A DNA stretch of 64,000 bases from Psychrosphaera algicola (GTDB taxonomy: Bacteria; Pseudomonadota; Gammaproteobacteria; Enterobacterales; Alteromonadaceae). The notes beneath the pieces are model-generated. The model was not told the DNA's origin. It worked only from the letters and a program-made list of their open reading frames with translations, and ran no database searches. Position numbers and translations under genes: made by a program. Of this stretch, positions 38,982-49,995 are shown piece by piece; the first letter of the stretch is position 1; the number at the start of each line of letters is the position of its first letter. Location: assembly GCF_028401425.1 (NCBI RefSeq), contig NZ_JAQOMS010000002.1, positions 124,001-188,000 on the forward strand. The letters are read 5' to 3'.

Positions 38982-39347
38982 CTATTGCACGACTATATCG
39001 ACGGCCTCGGACAGGGGGCCTGCTTAGGGATAGAGCTTAGGGGCAAAGCTTTAGGAGTTGTTTCTTTGTGCACCTAGCAGAGCTAATCAACGGCAATGGG
39101 TTAATAGACCTGTTGCCTTTGCCGGCTTACTGGTTCGGGGCGTACGGGCTTATGCTCTGGTTGTATTTATTATTGGTATCTTGCCTTTGTATGGGCAAAA
39201 ACCGGGCTTGGAAAATAGCTCAATAACAACACGCTTGTACACTTCTAGTATCTTGTTTGTTTTAAGGTTTCACGCTACGCTGGTTGAAAATAAACAACGA
39301 GGCTAACGTATTTTTGCGCGACGATAGTTAGCTGCTTTAAGGTTTTT
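38982..39347. other. stretch without a convincing gene
   Basis: Somewhat richer in G+C than its surroundings. An 82-codon ORF (39058-39306) has no ribosome binding site, no recognisable domain and odd composition, so I do not call it a gene. The part at 39220-39305 looks loosely like an attC but lacks the GTT core. Confidence 0.4.
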
Positions 39348-39782
39348 ATGTTTAGAAATATATTAATAACTAGTTTGTGTCTTTTGTTTGTTGGGTGTAA
39401 ATCAACATCGGTATATGTACCTAAATCTCTTGTAAATGCAGCCGACACTGATCTTGTCACGCTAAAGGCCGATTCAGAGCATGACCATGGTATTTTTGTC
39501 GCATTCGATGAAAGACTCTACATTTCCTCAATAAACGGTGAAAGTACATACGATTTTATGTCTATGGACGGTTATCCAGAAACAGCAAAAATCCCTATCG
39601 GTAATAATAAGATTGAGTTGAAATATATTCAGGGTCAAGTATCGGGAGATGGTTGCGTTGTCTTTAAAGCAGAAAAAGGCAAAGTTTACTTGGCAACTAA
39701 AAAACGAGACGGCATGCGCGTTTTATACTGGATTATTGAAGAAGGCACAAACAATAAAGTGAGTAAACCTTGTATCGAATAA
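39348..39782 (+). CDS. hypothetical lipoprotein
   Basis: 144 residues with a lipoprotein signal (NILITSLCLLFVGCKST) from ATG 39348. The mature part is beta-rich (HGIFVAFDERLYISSING, KIELKYIQGQVSGDGCVVFKAEKGKVYLA), suggesting a small periplasmic beta-sandwich. No family recognised. Separate from its neighbours by 190 bp or more. Confidence 0.72.
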   Translation: MFRNILITSLCLLFVGCKSTSVYVPKSLVNAADTDLVTLKADSEHDHGIFVAFDERLYISSINGESTYDFMSMDGYPETAKIPIGNNKIELKYIQGQVSGDGCVVFKAEKGKVYLATKKRDGMRVLYWIIEEGTNNKVSKPCIE

Positions 39783-39971
39783 TATCTCCGAGTAGCCAGT
39801 TAACCTTAGGCTGATAAAAGTTCTAGTATCTCCTATATCACGAAATTTAGCCGTAACGTTCGTCCTTTATTGGAGAGCCTAGATGAGTTAGATTCATTTT
39901 GAGGTAATCGATCAAGGCCGATTGTTGAGCCACAAATTAACATACAATTGTGTGGCTCAAGTTCAAAAATG

Positions 39972-41717
39972 TTAGTCAATTAAGGCCAAACGCTTAATGT
40001 AGTTGTCATCTAAAGCTTGGCTAAATATCATTATTTCCGCAATGCTGCCATTTAAGTTTCTTAATGGCTTTTGAAGCCGTTTTGGGTCCCAGTTACCTAT
40101 GGAAGCCGGGCCAATCAACCAATAATCTGAAGGTTTCATTAATTTAGTTTGTTTGACTTTTTCGCCATTGACAAATAATGAGACGGTTTTAAGTTCACTG
40201 TCAACTCGCGTTGCCAGATGATACCAAGTGCCCGAATCTGAAACAGAAAAAATGGTTCATAAGTATAGTTTTTGGGGCCAAGTTCGCGTGAAAATAAACC
40301 TAAAACTATAGTGCCAATCCCTGCATTTATACCTTGGGCACGATAGTTAGAAATCTGCCAATGTATATCACCGGGTTTATATCCATCGGTTAATAACAGA
40401 GAATTGTATCTTCTATCTAAACTGTCTCATTTTAACCCATGTTGCCATGGTAAAACTGGTTAACTTCTCCTCAATATCAACACGAACGCGGTCACTTGCT
40501 CGTTTAAATTTTAACGCGTGTTTGCCTTGCCATGGACCTTGGCTCCAACGAGCACCAACGATAGCGCCGTGATGTTTATCGCCATGGCTGGATAAATTAG
40601 TGAGAATTCTAGGCTTTTTAGCACTTGGTTCAAAGTCGTAATACGTCACCAAATTGGAGTCAGCGAGAACCTCAGCTTTAACTGAAAGCCATTTTTGATG
40701 CTGTTGGCTTATCGCTGTGCCAGTGAGATCGTCGATAGTATTAAACTCGGCAAATTTGGCTTTTGAGGCGATATCATCGCGCCATTCAGAACGGGTCTCC
40801 CCAGAAAAATTTATTGCTTGTCCTTTTTCAATCAATTGTTGATAACCTAAGTCATTTCTAACTTCAACTAAGCCTTCAAAAACATGGACTTGAGATAAGC
40901 CATCCTTTGTTACTTCAACCCCGATTTCGGTCCCTAAGTCTATGATTTCGCTATTAGGTGTATCGATAGTAAAACCAATAGCCACTTTGGGAACATCGGT
41001 CATTACTTTGCCGCTTATTAATTCTACTCGTTCTTCATTAATAATATTGATGGCGGCCGGGCCGGAAATTTTTAGCTGTGCGCCGCGGTAAAATTCGAGC
41101 TCAAGAAAGCCCTCTGATAAATGTAATTGACCGGGTTTTACAGAGTCGCCAATTTTAAATATGGCGTTTTCGTGCAAGCCAATGGCATTGGCGATAACCG
41201 CAACGCCCAGATCTTGATATTCGTATTGAGGTTTGGCTTTATGCTCTGTTGGCTCTGATAATTGTGTGGTTAACTGAGTGGCCTCAGCGTGGTTGGATTT
41301 GTCGTGATTAGGCTCGGCCGTTAAAAAATGAAATGACAACAACGCACATGCCGCTGTGCTTAAGGCGGTTAGTAACCAAGGAAAATAGCCTCGAACAATA
41401 TTGTCATCGGCTGGCCTTTTATCAAATTGATTGTTGGTAATCGCTGAAATAATGTCTGACTCAAAACGTTTATTGGTCTTATTTTCAAAAGCAGTAGTAA
41501 CCGTTTGGTTCACAAAATTATCGAGTAGGTCGGTCGCTTCAAATCGTTGTCGAACTAAATTATCAATAGTGAGTTGTTCACTGAGTTGATTTTTTAATTC
41601 GGGATTATGTTCGGCCAATGCGATAAGCGCGTCAAACTCGTGATCAGCTAGCTTGTTATCTAAAAGTAGCGCAAGCAATGCTTCAAACTGTTTTTTATGC
41701 TCCATGTTATTGTTCAT
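39972..41717 (-). CDS. FecR-domain membrane protein with C-terminal LamG-like domain, frameshifted
   Basis: Partner of the upstream ECF sigma factor. Order: cytoplasmic N-terminal region (LLALLLDNKLADHEFDALIAL), membrane helix WLLTALSTAACALLSFHFL, FecR domain (FKIGDSVKPGQLHLSEGFLELEFYRGAQLKISGPAAINI, GFTIDTPNSEIIDLGTEIGVEV), then a concanavalin/LamG domain (YYDFEPSAKK, LTSFTMATWVKM, WYHLATRVDSELKTVSLFVNGE). Frame changes near 40415 and 40245; ends at 39972 (RLALID). This FecR-LamG layout is best known from planctomycetes and verrucomicrobia. Likely an anti-sigma or signal relay protein with an outer glycan-binding end. Confidence 0.82.
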
Positions 41718-42237
41718 AACTCAACCTAAAATCTAGACATTGTTTCAATTTAGTTCGGATCCTCATCAAGGATAATCGAATGGCGGTTGGGGTCATTGCC
41801 ATTTGCTCGGCAATGACCTGAGTGTCGTCTTCCATATGATATTTACGACCAATAAGTTCTTTACTTTTTAATGGTAGCGCATTGATACATTCTTTTAATG
41901 CATTAACCTCTTGATGTTCACCAAAAGTAACTTCATAACTTTGTTCAAACGAGTCAATTAGAAACAGGGTTAGTTTGTCGTTCATTATTCGGTTATGCCG
42001 AGCATGTTTACGAGTTTCATTCCTAACCAAATTTCGAGCAATACCTTTTAACCAATGACCAAAATCTAAACTTTGATCAAACTTTTCCAACTCTTTGTAT
42101 GCAACGATAAAGGTTTCTTGGGCAATATCATCTACAGCGTGTGAAAATACTCCAAGTCCACGAATATAGCTCCTGAGAGTCGCTTGATATTGCCGAATAA
42201 ACGATGTAAATAATTGATGTTCTTTAGTCATGTCCAC
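41707..42237 (-). CDS. ECF-type sigma-70 factor
   Basis: 176 residues with sigma region 2 (FIRQYQATLRSYIRGLGVFSHAVDDIAQETFIVAYKELEKFD, FGHWLKGIARNLVRNETRKHAR) and region 4 (ALPLKSKELIGRKYHMEDDTQVIAEQMAMTPTAIRLSLMRIRTKLKQCL). Overlaps the FecR-LamG gene by 11 bp, so the two are co-translated as a sigma/sensor pair. Resembles the planctomycete/Rhodopirellula ECF group. Its target genes are probably the neighbouring operon, by analogy. Confidence 0.88.
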   Translation of the reverse strand: MDMTKEHQLFTSFIRQYQATLRSYIRGLGVFSHAVDDIAQETFIVAYKELEKFDQSLDFGHWLKGIARNLVRNETRKHARHNRIMNDKLTLFLIDSFEQSYEVTFGEHQEVNALKECINALPLKSKELIGRKYHMEDDTQVIAEQMAMTPTAIRLSLMRIRTKLKQCLDFRLSYEQ

Positions 42238-42269
42238 ATCAGCTATTGACGTTGTTGATGCCAGTCGGA

Positions 42270-43618
42270 TTAGTCATTAACAAAACCTTCGGCTTGCTCT
42301 TGTTTACGGGCAAATAAACTAAAGACTAAAACGACCGCAAAACAGAATAACGGTAGCAAATAGCTAAGATTTACATTGGCGGTTTGATCAATGATACGAC
42401 CTTGAATAGGTACAATTATCGCGCCACCTAAAATGGCCATAATAATAAATGAGCCACCAAGTTTTCGGTCCTCGCCAACGCCTGTTAACCCTAAACCGTA
42501 AATAGTTGGGAACATTAACGACATACAAGAAAAACAAGCTAACAAGGCATAAGTACCAATATTACCACCGACAAAAACGGCAATAGAAATTAACACGATT
42601 GCTAAACTTGCCATTATTGTTAGAAGACGAGCTGGGTGAATATAACTCATTAAAAAAGTACAGATAAAACGAAAACAAGTATAAACACACAGGCCATAAA
42701 AGACATAGTCTCCTGCTTCAGCTTCGTTTGTGATGCCCGATAGGTTGTCCATGATATACCGTATGGCATACGTCCATATTCCAACTTGGCAACCCACATA
42801 GAAAAACTGCGCAATAACCGCAAACTTCCACTTACTATTTTTCTTTAATCTGCTAAACGAAGCTTTTAAATTTCCAAATTTGTCGTCTGACTTACCTGAC
42901 GGAAAGCGAGTGAAAAAGATAAATGCGGCCAATGTTAATGCGACAAGAGCGACGATTACGTAAGCCGAGACAACATTACTTAATTCTTGAGCTTGCATAG
43001 TATTGAGTTGCTCTGGCGACAAGGCTGCTCGTTCAGTTTCATTTGCACTATTTAAGCCTTTTAATATTACTTCCTTACCTAAAAATACGCCCATTAACAC
43101 ACCAATTGGATTGAACGATTGCGCAAGGTTAATCCGTTGAGTTGCGGTTTTTTCTGGCCCCATAGACATAATGTATGGCGCAGCAACTGTTTCTAAGATG
43201 GCGCAACCAGAGGCAAATACATAAAAGGCAAATAGGAAAAATTCAAAACTCATGGCCTTACTTGCTGGATAACATAAAAAGCACCAATGGCGTAAATTGT
43301 TAATCCAGTTAATACACCGTTTTTGTAGCTGTACTTTTGGATCAAATAAGCCGCGGGTAATGCCATGCAAAAATAAGCACCATAAAAGGCAGATTGGATA
43401 AATGAAGATTGAAACAAGGTCATACTAAGTACTTTCTGAAATGCAGGTACGAGCAAGTCGGTCATGTTGTTTGCCGCGCCCCATAGGGCAAAACAGGCAG
43501 TAATCAGTATAAAGGGCAATAATAAGCCTTTTGAAATAATCTTATTAGCATCTTTTGACGCGTCTGTTTGGGCTGTTCGCCTGATTGGGGCCGCCTCGAT
43601 TGTTTGATTAACTTCCAT
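42270..43618 (-). CDS. fucP: L-fucose:H+ symporter (FucP-like MFS), frameshifted
   Basis: Inner-membrane sugar permease of about 448 residues with twelve helices. The N-terminal FALWGAANNMTDLLVPAFQKVLSMTLFQSSFIQSAFYGAYFCMALPAAYLIQKYSYKNG is the FucP signature, including the Asp and Glu/Gln region used for proton coupling and fucose. One indel near 43255 separates helices 1-4 from the rest. Lies between the DUF1552 gene and the sigma factor on the same strand. Takes up L-fucose or a close relative, matching the GH29 fucosidase elsewhere in the window. Confidence 0.88.
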
Positions 43619-43664
43619 TATGTTCTCATCTTTTCGTTATTATAATTAATATGAGTAGTTTGAA

Positions 43665-45020
43665 TTACCCTGTAAATAGCGGATTAAACCCCGCCAAATG
43701 TTCATTACTATCTCCAAATTGACTTGTAGGTACACCACCGGCTTGAAGCATCTTTAGAAATAAATTAGACATTGGGATGTCTTCGGTGAACTTGTGATAG
43801 CGACCATGTTTAAGCCCCATGTTTTTACCTCCAGCTAAAATAAGAGGGCAATTTCGAGCATTATGGGTGTTACTGCATGCACTGCCATAAAGTATTTGCG
43901 TGTTGTCTAATAGCGAGCCGAATTGGTCGGTGGTATTTTTCATTCGGTCAATAAAATAACTAAAATGGCCCGCTAGCCATTGGTCATATTTACCCCAATC
44001 TTGCCAATGTCCGGTTGTTTTATCATGGGTAATTGCATGGTGGCCTTTTTGAGGCCTAGTTGAATTTTAGGGTATGCATCTCCCAGTCCCATGCCGTCTT
44101 CTCGGGCAATCATGTATGAAGCCACTTCTGTTAGGTCGAGTTGAAATGCCAAGACAATAAGGTCGTACATAGTGCGGATATAGGCTTGTGGGTCTATTTT
44201 AGCATCTACTGCAAGGTCAATATGATCCGCATTAAAGGCCCCTAACGGGATGTCTAACCATGCTTCGTTGCGCTTAATCTGTTCTTCTAGATCATTTAAC
44301 GACGCTAAGTGCTCTGAAATTTTATTTCTATCTGCAACGCCCAAACGTTTTTGCAATCGTTTAGCGTCTTCGAGTAACAAGTCGACTACCTTTTTGTCTC
44401 GATGCAAACTTTTCTTGCGTTCGATAGATGTGTTTTGGCCGTCTGGGGCAAAATAACGCTCAAAAATTTGTCTATGGCTATGCTCAGATGGCAAGGCTTT
44501 ACCCTGATGATTAAACGATAAGGTTGAAGCTCGTGACTTAAACCCAACACCGCCGTCGGCGGAAAGGATCAATGACGGGTATCGGGTATTGTGTTTTTTA
44601 ATTGCTGCAGCGTATTGGTCTACAGAAATACTATTTTTGTAATCGCCACGCAGATCCCCAGCTGTTAAGAAACTATCACCGGCGATATGCCCTAGTAATT
44701 GTCTCGATTTTGGGTGGCTTAAACCACCTATAATTGAAAGGTCTTGTCTGTGCGGGTTGAGTGAAGACAATACGTTGGTGAATTCATAATTGTCGCCTTC
44801 GCCAGAGGGAAACCAGTTCCATTGTTTATATTCGGAGTCCAAGCTAAGGCAAACTAACACCATTAGGTACATACAGATAACACATGCGTTTAGGGGCGGT
44901 GAGTCGACTACCAAGTTGTTTAGTTTCCGCCATACATTCTAAGTATGGCAAGCTTGCCGCCACACCAATACCTTTGATGAAACTGCGGCGATCTAATTTA
45001 AACCCTTTAATGTAATTCAT
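43665..45020 (-). CDS. DUF1552 protein with Tat signal, frameshifted
   Basis: ATG 45020 has AAGGAGA at ideal spacing and overlaps the upstream stop (ATGA). The N-terminus NYIKGFKLDRRSFIKGIGVAASLPYLE is a twin-arginine signal, so the protein is exported folded. DUF1552 body: SEYKQWNWFPSGEG, LSIIGGLSHPKSRQLLGHIAGDSFLTA, SVDQYAAAIKKHNTRYPSLILS, and the end NCPLILAGGKNMGLKHGRY. Indels near 44845 and 43960. In planctomycetes DUF1552 genes nearly always follow a DUF1592/DUF1588 cytochrome gene, as here. Biochemical role unknown. Confidence 0.86.
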
Positions 45021-48000
45021 ATCTTCTCCTTTAACTTGGGCGCTGGTTTATCTGTTTGTGCAGAAGGTGCTCTAACAAATGCCGGGCTTCTTATTATTGA
45101 TGTAATTATGCTTTGCATTTGGTACTGGTTGTTTTTAACTTCGGTTAATATGGCATTTAACGCGTCTTCATCATGAAAACTGACTTCTTTGGCAAGGGCA
45201 TAGGCGTATAGATGTTTGATGAGCGATAAGACCACCTTGTCTTTCTGCTCGGTCACAAGGTACTGCTTAATTTCTGCTGTACCTTTGATTTTTGTGCCGT
45301 CTGGTAATACGACAGAATCATCAATTTCGCCACCTTTATAAGATGCACGAAGGCGACCAACCGCATCGTATTTTTCAAATACAACACCAAAGGGATCGAT
45401 TTTAGCGTGGCAATCTCGGCAGGAGTCTTTGTCTCTATGCAACTCTAATTGTTGTTTTAATGTTAAGTTTTCGAAACCAGGGTGTCGGGATCAAGCTCTG
45501 GAACATTAGGAGGTGGCGGAGGTGGAGAATCCCCTAAGATCTTTTCTTTTAACCATACCGCTCGTTTAACAGGGTGGCTATGTACGCCGTCGGCATGGCC
45601 TGTTAGGAAAGTCCCTTGGGATAATAAACCGCCTCGAGCATTATCTTCACCTAAAAGTACTTTGACAAACTCACTGCCTCTGACTTCTTCAATGCCATAA
45701 AACTCCGCTAAATTTTGATTTAACATCGTAAAATCGGCTTTAACCAAATTTAATGCTGGTAGGTTTTCCTGCAGTAAAATTCGTATGAAGTGTTGGGTTT
45801 CTAGTGCCATATCTTGTTTAATAAAACGGGTGTAGTCGGGGTAGGTTGCAATATCAACAGATTGATTTTTTTGTCTGTCTAATCTTAGCCATTGACTCGT
45901 AAATACATCGATAAAACGCATGACTTTGTCGTCGTTTATCATTCGTTTCATCTGTGTCTCTAGTTGACTTTCCAACTGGCCATGTTTGGCAAGCATCAAC
46001 AATTCATTATCAGGTGGTGAATTCCAAAGGAAATAGGATAAACGGCTTGCTAATGCGTATTGGTGCATTTGTCGCGTTGTCTCATCACTTACTTTACTCG
46101 TCGTTATAACTGGTGCTGCTTGTGTTACAGAGTCAGTGAGCTCTGCCTTCATTTGTTCATCATCAGCTTGATATATAAATAAGAAGTTTGTTGAACATAG
46201 AACCGCAACTAAGGTCTCTTTTATGCTTTCTTCAAAGGACGAGTAATCATCTTTTATGTTTTGCCAATAATTAAAATAAAACATCACTTCTTCTGCGGTA
46301 GCGGGTCGCCGATATGCATTTGATACAAACTGTGTGATGATTTCATTGGCGTAGATTTCAGGATTGTTTTTGTTCGCCGATTCTATGAAGATCTTTTGAT
46401 GTGCCTGCGTAGGCCACTGTTTAAAATAGGGGCTTCAAATTCGATGTAATCTATATGCAAAGGACTGCCAAATTCATCTGAACTTTTTACTAAATTATTA
46501 TTCCAAAGTCCGACTTTTAAGCTGCTACTGGTAATGTGATCTCCCTGTGTACCATGGAAAGGGATTGGCAGGTTTTCTAGGCGGCCATAAAAACTAAAGA
46601 CTTTTTGGTTGCCTTCAATATTTTCTACGCGGACACTTTTAGTAAATGTTTTATAATCCATACCATCGTCGGTCCGGGTTCCGATATAAGGCATGATCTC
46701 TGGTACAGCGTCTTCAAACTGACTGGTGTCGAGATATTTCGCAGGTAGGTTTTTAACATGTTTATGGTTAGCCTTTAACTTTGTAAATACAAGGTGGCTG
46801 AAACCGGGAAAGTGTTTGTCACTGCTAAATGCTACTTTTAGTTTGTCACCTCGAACTAAGTAAGCGACCCCTATGCTGGAAACAACCAAATTGTTTGCCG
46901 TTGATTTATCAGTGGAGACAAGAGGTGTGTTAAAACCAATATCTTTAGTAAATTGCAAATTAATATGACTGTTAACGCCTTTTGGCAATGCTGGGTGTAC
47001 TAAATCTATTTGAAAATAGTCACCGCCACGCGCTGGTGCCTGAACCACAATTTCGCCAGACACGTTTTTACTATTTGGACTAGGTAATAATATTTGTGTC
47101 TCTTTAGTTGGTTTTTCAAAACCAATTGTCTTTTTGCATTTTTAGCTAAAACAACAAATCGATTTACACCTTTAGCTGGCTTTTTAAGCGAGGTATTGTT
47201 TTTATCTAGTTCAGCTAAAGGTTTGGCGTTGGTTAATGACTTTGCATTTAGCGCTAGTACGTCAAAAGCATATCCTTTGCTCGCCTTTACCCGTATTGCA
47301 AAATCGCCATTGCGTGGGTATTGATCTTTAATTTGCATCGATAAGTTAGGTGAAGGACCGTTCCAGAGCGCCATATCTGCCAGCTTGAGTTGTTTCCTTG
47401 TGCGGCAACGCGGAATAAAGAGTGATGCCATCTTCCATCATTTTGAATCGTCTAGGATTTGAACCTCGTAAACTCGCACTGAAATAAGGTTTTATTTGTT
47501 CTACTTGTTGGCCGTTTTTCGCCAGTCCATTTTCATCCAAAACTTCTACATAAAAATCATTTTTAGCAACGGCAACTTCCATATAACCTTTTGTCAAAGT
47601 ATTAGGTTCGCCCTTACCGACACCTTTGCCAAAATGCATTCGGTAATGACTTATTGCTGGTTTGTCGCCCAAGTTAATTGCTTTATCTAATGCGCTTCTG
47701 GCAATTTTTTGGAAGGTTTCGAGATGCAAGTTTGATGTCGACAAAAGTTCGGCATTATTACTAAAACCAATTTCGGATAATTGGTCGTCAGGCAATTCAC
47801 TCTCAAAGTTTACCGATACACCTAATAAGTCTTGTAAGGTATTTGAGTATTGCTGTTTAGTTAAGCGTTGCATTACCTGTTTGCTTGAGCCTTTTTCATC
47901 TCTTTGGCGGTAGCAATACCATTTGTAAGCCAATCTACTACGGCACGTCTTTCTTCTGTACTGAGTTGGTGTTCCTTCGGCGGTGGCATTTCTCCAGAGT

Positions 48001-48788
48001 TAATCATATCTAATATTGCATGCCACTGCGGGGCATCGTAACCGTTAACAAAGTCTGGATTTAGCGCTGAAATTTGTACTCCGCCTTTTTGTTTTTCGTC
48101 ACCATGGCAGCTGTAGCAATATTTATCAAACAAGGGTTGGATGGTTTGCACAAATACTTCTGTCGTTACTTTCCGATAAATCAAATGCCTTAGCGTCTTC
48201 AGGTAACCATGATTTAATGGCGTTAGGTGCAAACCGCGTTAAGTAGGTTTCGCCATGTACCAAATTGCCGCCAGCGTGGGCAGCAAAAAACAAAATAATG
48301 AGTAACGCGATAGATGAGGTTGTATAGATAGAGGTTAACAATATTTGGTTTTTGGGGTTTTCACCAGTTTCACTGGTTTTACTAATCAACGTGTGCTTTA
48401 ACGCTGTACAAATAAAGGTTATTAGAGCAACGCATATACCTGCGGTTAAATGGGCTTGAATTTGCTCAAAACGAAACCCTTCATTGGAGGCTAGAGTCAT
48501 ACCTAACATAACAGTGACAAAAACCGAGAACGAAGCAAACCACCATATAAACAGAATAATTTCGCTAATTTGAGGCGGTGACTTCTTGCGTACAAAGAAC
48601 TCTAGGATTGGAATTAGCACGATAAGTGTAATGGGGAAGTGTAATACCAATACATGAAAACGTCCGAAGAATCGGGCGATACCTTGACCATCTATTTCAT
48701 TAAATGGAATTGTAAGCGCGGAGGCGATTATTATTAATGCTAAACCAATTAAAATTGGAATTGGTTTAATCAATCTACGTAAATACAT
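45017..48788 (-). CDS. membrane-anchored planctomycete-type cytochrome c / DUF1587-1595-1592-1588-1585 protein, heavily frameshifted
   Basis: A reconstructed protein of about 1255 residues. N-terminal membrane domain of five helices resembling DUF2231 (HFPITLIVLIPILEFF, HAGGNLVHGETYLTRF); a cytochrome-like heme motif CYSCHGDEKQKGG; DUF1587 (MQRLTKQQYSNTLQDLLGV); DUF1592 (ALASRLSYFLWNSPPDNELL, FIDVFTSQWLRLD); DUF1588 (GLLSQGTFLTGHADGVHSHPVKRAVW); DUF1585 with a second CXXCH (CRDCHAKIDPFGVVFEKYDAVG). Indels near 48170, 47900, 47400, 47050, 46330 and 45450. The fusion of the membrane part rests on joining frames at 48165-48175 in an A run. Periplasmic electron transfer is likely; substrate unknown. 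Confidence 0.82.
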
Positions 48789-49356
48789 CTTTTTCCCTAG
48801 TTGTCGCTGTTAATCCGAAAACAAACAGCATTGAACATTATTATTATTTTGGTTGTTTTATATAATTGTCATGACTAAGCAAAGTGTTTCATTATTTATA
48901 ATAAAATACTTATAACAGGTTTGGGAGCCAAAAACCGTTTATTAACTTGGATAACAGGTTCGATTTAGCAGAGTAAGAACGTAATCTTTTTTGACACTTC
49001 TTATTTTTAGCGATGTGGGGAGCGATAAATGACAGGGTTACGCTATTTAAGCTTTTATTCGGTGGTTACTTTCTTTGTCCATTTTATTGCTCTGCACCGC
49101 TAATATATTTGATGTTTACATAGGCTAAAGCTAAAGGGGGAGGCCTTTCTGGACAACACTTTATCGAAGCCTGCTACATTAAAATTAATGATAGGTATTG
49201 CAAAATACGCAGGGTTGCTAGAGCGTTAATATTTGGTGTTAAGACTTGGCTTATTCATTTACTATTTGCGCTAGGTCTAATTTTTTATACTAAAATGAAT
49301 AACGGAAAAGCGCGCCTCGAATATGAGGTGTTCCTCCCCCATAAAAGGTCAATGTT
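48789..49356. other. intergenic region without a recognised gene
   Basis: 568 bp upstream of the DUF1592 operon. I see AT-rich promoter-like DNA and no ORF with a credible start or domain. Confidence 0.5.
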
Positions 49357-49750
49357 ATGTCTAAATTATTTATATTAATTGTGTTGTTAATGCTTAGCTT
49401 TACATCGTTTGCATCTAAAACCCTCATAAGCAACCTGACGATGCGATATTACTGACTGTTTTTCTCAAACATGATCAAAGCCATAGTTTTGAGGAGTTTC
49501 AAAAAATCCTTGAAGAACAAGGTTTTTTGACAACTTTCCACCAAAAGGGGTAACGGTTGTTAGCTGGTACGTGATGATGGGCATAGGGCAGGTGGTTACT
49601 TTGGAGGTGCCGGCCCATAAACTAAGAGAGGTTAATCTTGCTGTTGAAAAAAGTGCATGGAAGGCGTTTTCTACGGAATTTTACCCTACGTATAATCTGT
49701 ACCCTGTATTCAAGGATAAACTTAAAAACAAAGCTAAAGTGGCATATTAG
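49357..49750 (+). CDS. small exported hypothetical protein, frameshifted twice
   Basis: ATG 49357 encodes a signal peptide (LFILIVLLMLSFTSFAS). After an indel near 49420 the frame reads QPDDAILLTVFLKHDQSHSFEEFQKILEEQG, and after another near 49530 PPKGVTVVSWYVMMGIGQVVTLEVPAHKLREVNLAVEKSAWKAFSTEFYPTYNLYP. The coherent composition across both shifts argues for one periplasmic protein of about 130 residues. Family not recognised by name. Followed by a terminator. Confidence 0.6.
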
Positions 49751-49844
49751 TTGTATTGCTATGTATAAATAAATTCGTGTTCGCAATATGTTATTTGTAG
49801 GAATGCCATTTATTATGACGTGAAAAATAAGTTTAAACTCTGAC

Positions 49845-49874
49845 AAAGCCCCTAAAAGTAAAAGGGGCTTTTTT
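49845..49874 (+). terminator. rho-independent terminator
   Basis: AAGCCCCT pairs with AGGGGCTT around AAAAGTAA, followed by TTTTTT. Just after it a 16-base unit (AGCTCTGGTAAATTAT) is duplicated in tandem at about 49882-49916. Confidence 0.88.
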
Positions 49875-49995
49875 GTGTCTTTAGCTCTGGTAAATTATAG
49901 CTCTGGTAAATTATAGCGCTAATGTTGTTTTAATATCGGAAATGGCTTTAGTGGATTTACCCGAAATAAATGGAATTTAAAGGAATAGTTATTAA

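Noticed and set aside
39058..39306. 82-codon ORF after the second sulfatase
   Set aside because: No credible start signal, odd composition, no domain; treated as non-coding.
39220..39310. attC-like stretch (CAATAACAACACG to CGAGGCTAACG)
   Set aside because: The GTT crossover core is missing and arms do not pair convincingly.
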